This document shows positions 6,242 to 7,037 of a stretch of DNA of 7,037 nt, in pieces (the first letter of the stretch is position 1; each line of letters starts with the position of its first letter). The notes under the pieces are model-generated. The model had not been told where the DNA came from. It searched no databases and saw only the letters and a list, made by a program, of their open reading frames with translations. Source of the DNA: Sphingopyxis sp. (GTDB taxonomy: Bacteria; Pseudomonadota; Alphaproteobacteria; Sphingomonadales; Sphingomonadaceae); NCBI GenBank assembly GCA_012035435.1, contig JAAUPH010000127.1, positions 1 to 7,037 of the forward strand, read 5' to 3'. A program made the position numbers and the translations under genes.

Positions 6242-6270
6242 TGTAAAGGGAATTCGGGAAAGGGGGTCAA
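6242..6270 (-). promoter_or_regulatory. Candidate sigma-70 promoter of the decarboxylase
   Basis: On the - strand TTGACC (6270-6265) and TTTACA (6247-6242) are 17 bases apart, close to the -35/-10 consensus. Transcription would begin near 6235, exactly at the left arm of the inverted repeat, giving a leader of about 98 bases. This suggests the decarboxylase can be transcribed separately from NspC although both point the same way. Confidence 0.45.
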
Positions 6271-6349
6271 GAATTGAGGTAACACTCTGATTTTTAGTAA
6301 TGAAAATTCGCTGTACCCATCACCCCTGCCTACGCTTCGGCGACGATTT

Positions 6350-7037
6350 TCAGCTCAACCTGCTTTTGAAATCCTCATAGCCGAATGACCGCACCTCGCG
6401 CAGTTTGTCGCTCTCGCTGTCCCACAACCAGATAGCGGGCAGGGGTACGCCGTTGAAGGTGTTCGTCTTTACCATCGAATAATGGGCCTGATCAAGGAAC
6501 GCGAAACGCTCGCCGACCGTGCCGCCGCTGGGCAGGCGGTAATCGCCGATAACATCGCCCGCGAGGCACGACGGCCCGCCCAGCCGGATGGCAGCGCCAT
6601 CGGCACGCTCGCCCAGCATCGCGGGACGATAGGGTGCTTCGATCACGTCGGGCATATGGCACGTCGCGCTGATGTCGGTGATGGCGATCGGCATGCCGTT
6701 GTCGAAACGGTCCAGGATTTCGCCGACGAGAATGCCGGCGTCGAGTGCGACCGCTTCGCCGGGCTCAATCATCACCTCGCAGCCGGTTTCCTCGCGCACG
6801 CCGCGCAGGAAAGCCACCAGGTCGTCAATTTGATAGTCAGCGCGCGTGACATGATGTCCGCCGCCGAAGTTGATCCATTTAAGCTGGCCCATGTGCGGCG
6901 CAAGCGCGGGCCGCACCGCCGCCCAGGTGCGCGCGAGCGGGGGGAAATCCTGTTCGCACAGCGTGTGCATGTGCACGCCGCTGACCCCATCCAGATGCTC
7001 GGGACGGAGCTGGCTGACCGGGAAGCCCAAGCGGCTG
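6350..7037 (-). CDS. nspC: Carboxynorspermidine/carboxyspermidine decarboxylase, C-terminal part (start beyond the right edge)
   Basis: The 228 residues visible run from the window edge to TGA 6352-6350, about 60% of the usual length. They match the NspC group of PLP decarboxylases, distinct from ornithine decarboxylase: SRLGFPVSQL and GVHMHTLCEQDF at the left, then WINFGGGHHVTR (phosphate-loop region), EVMIEPGEAVAL (EPGE in place of EPGR), TDISATCHMPDVIEAPYRP, LGGPSCLAGDVIGDY (catalytic Cys segment) and DQAHYSMVKTNTFNG near the end. The enzyme removes CO2 from carboxyspermidine or carboxynorspermidine to give spermidine or norspermidine, the last step of the SAM-independent route. A carboxyspermidine dehydrogenase often lies next to it and could be just outside the window. 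Spermidine is the likelier product here because the next gene would make putrescine; that is inference. No frameshift is seen. Confidence 0.92.
   Translation of the reverse strand, partial: SRLGFPVSQLRPEHLDGVSGVHMHTLCEQDFPPLARTWAAVRPALAPHMGQLKWINFGGGHHVTRADYQIDDLVAFLRGVREETGCEVMIEPGEAVALDAGILVGEILDRFDNGMPIAITDISATCHMPDVIEAPYRPAMLGERADGAAIRLGGPSCLAGDVIGDYRLPSGGTVGERFAFLDQAHYSMVKTNTFNGVPLPAIWLWDSESDKLREVRSFGYEDFKSRLS

Larger units (their letters stand above)
6138..6349 (-). other. 212-base intergenic region between NspC and the decarboxylase
   Basis: It contains the promoter, leader and upstream-ORF candidates listed separately. The part next to NspC (6271-6349) is AT-richer than its surroundings, includes a weak ATTTT/AAAAT palindrome, and shows no convincing terminator for NspC, so read-through into the decarboxylase is possible. 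Confidence 0.6.

Noticed and set aside
1..7037. CRISPR array, tRNA, rRNA, insertion sequence, phage or defence genes
   Set aside because: No regularly spaced repeats, no cloverleaf or rRNA segments, and no transposase or nuclease motifs were seen on either strand by reading.

Overview
The window is high-GC DNA whose genes look alphaproteobacterial and most like the sphingomonad group (Sphingopyxis / Sphingomonas type). That placement is an inference from protein style and gene content: a putrescine/spermidine pathway of the carboxy(nor)spermidine type, paired MAPEG proteins and a CaiB-type CoA-transferase. I could not run a search to confirm it.

Layout. The left end (1-1349) is on the + strand. 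It holds the last 50 codons of an NAD(P)H-hydrate repair enzyme (Nnr) and, overlapping it by ATGA, a 23S rRNA/tRNA m5U methyltransferase of the RlmD/TrmA family. As written, the methyltransferase is broken by three frameshifts, yet every family motif is still present. From 1415 to the right end all genes lie on the - strand and converge on the methyltransferase. In transcription order they are: carboxynorspermidine decarboxylase NspC (start outside the window); a 212-base intergenic region; an ornithine-decarboxylase-like PLP enzyme; a strong intrinsic terminator; an MFS exporter-like protein; a CaiB/BaiF CoA-transferase (ATGA overlap with the MFS gene, one frameshift); and two tandem paralogous MAPEG membrane proteins.

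How the genes work together. NspC and the decarboxylase fit one pathway: ornithine to putrescine, then putrescine to carboxyspermidine (by a dehydrogenase not seen here), then decarboxylation to spermidine. The MFS, CoA-transferase and MAPEG genes look like one transcription unit, insulated from the polyamine gene by the terminator. Their common substrate cannot be read from sequence.

Most interesting spots. (1) The decarboxylase leader contains a plausible sigma-70 promoter, G-tracts fitting a quadruplex on the template strand, an 11-codon upstream ORF, and a 9-bp inverted repeat that would mask the G-rich ribosome-binding site of the TTG-started decarboxylase. This looks like a translational or attenuation switch on polyamine synthesis. 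(2) All four frameshifts in the window are explained by one missing base each, which suggests sequence error at least as strongly as gene decay. (3) The short convergent spacer at 1381-1416 carries an imperfect palindrome that may be a dispersed intergenic repeat. I see no CRISPR array, tRNA, rRNA, insertion sequence or defence system.
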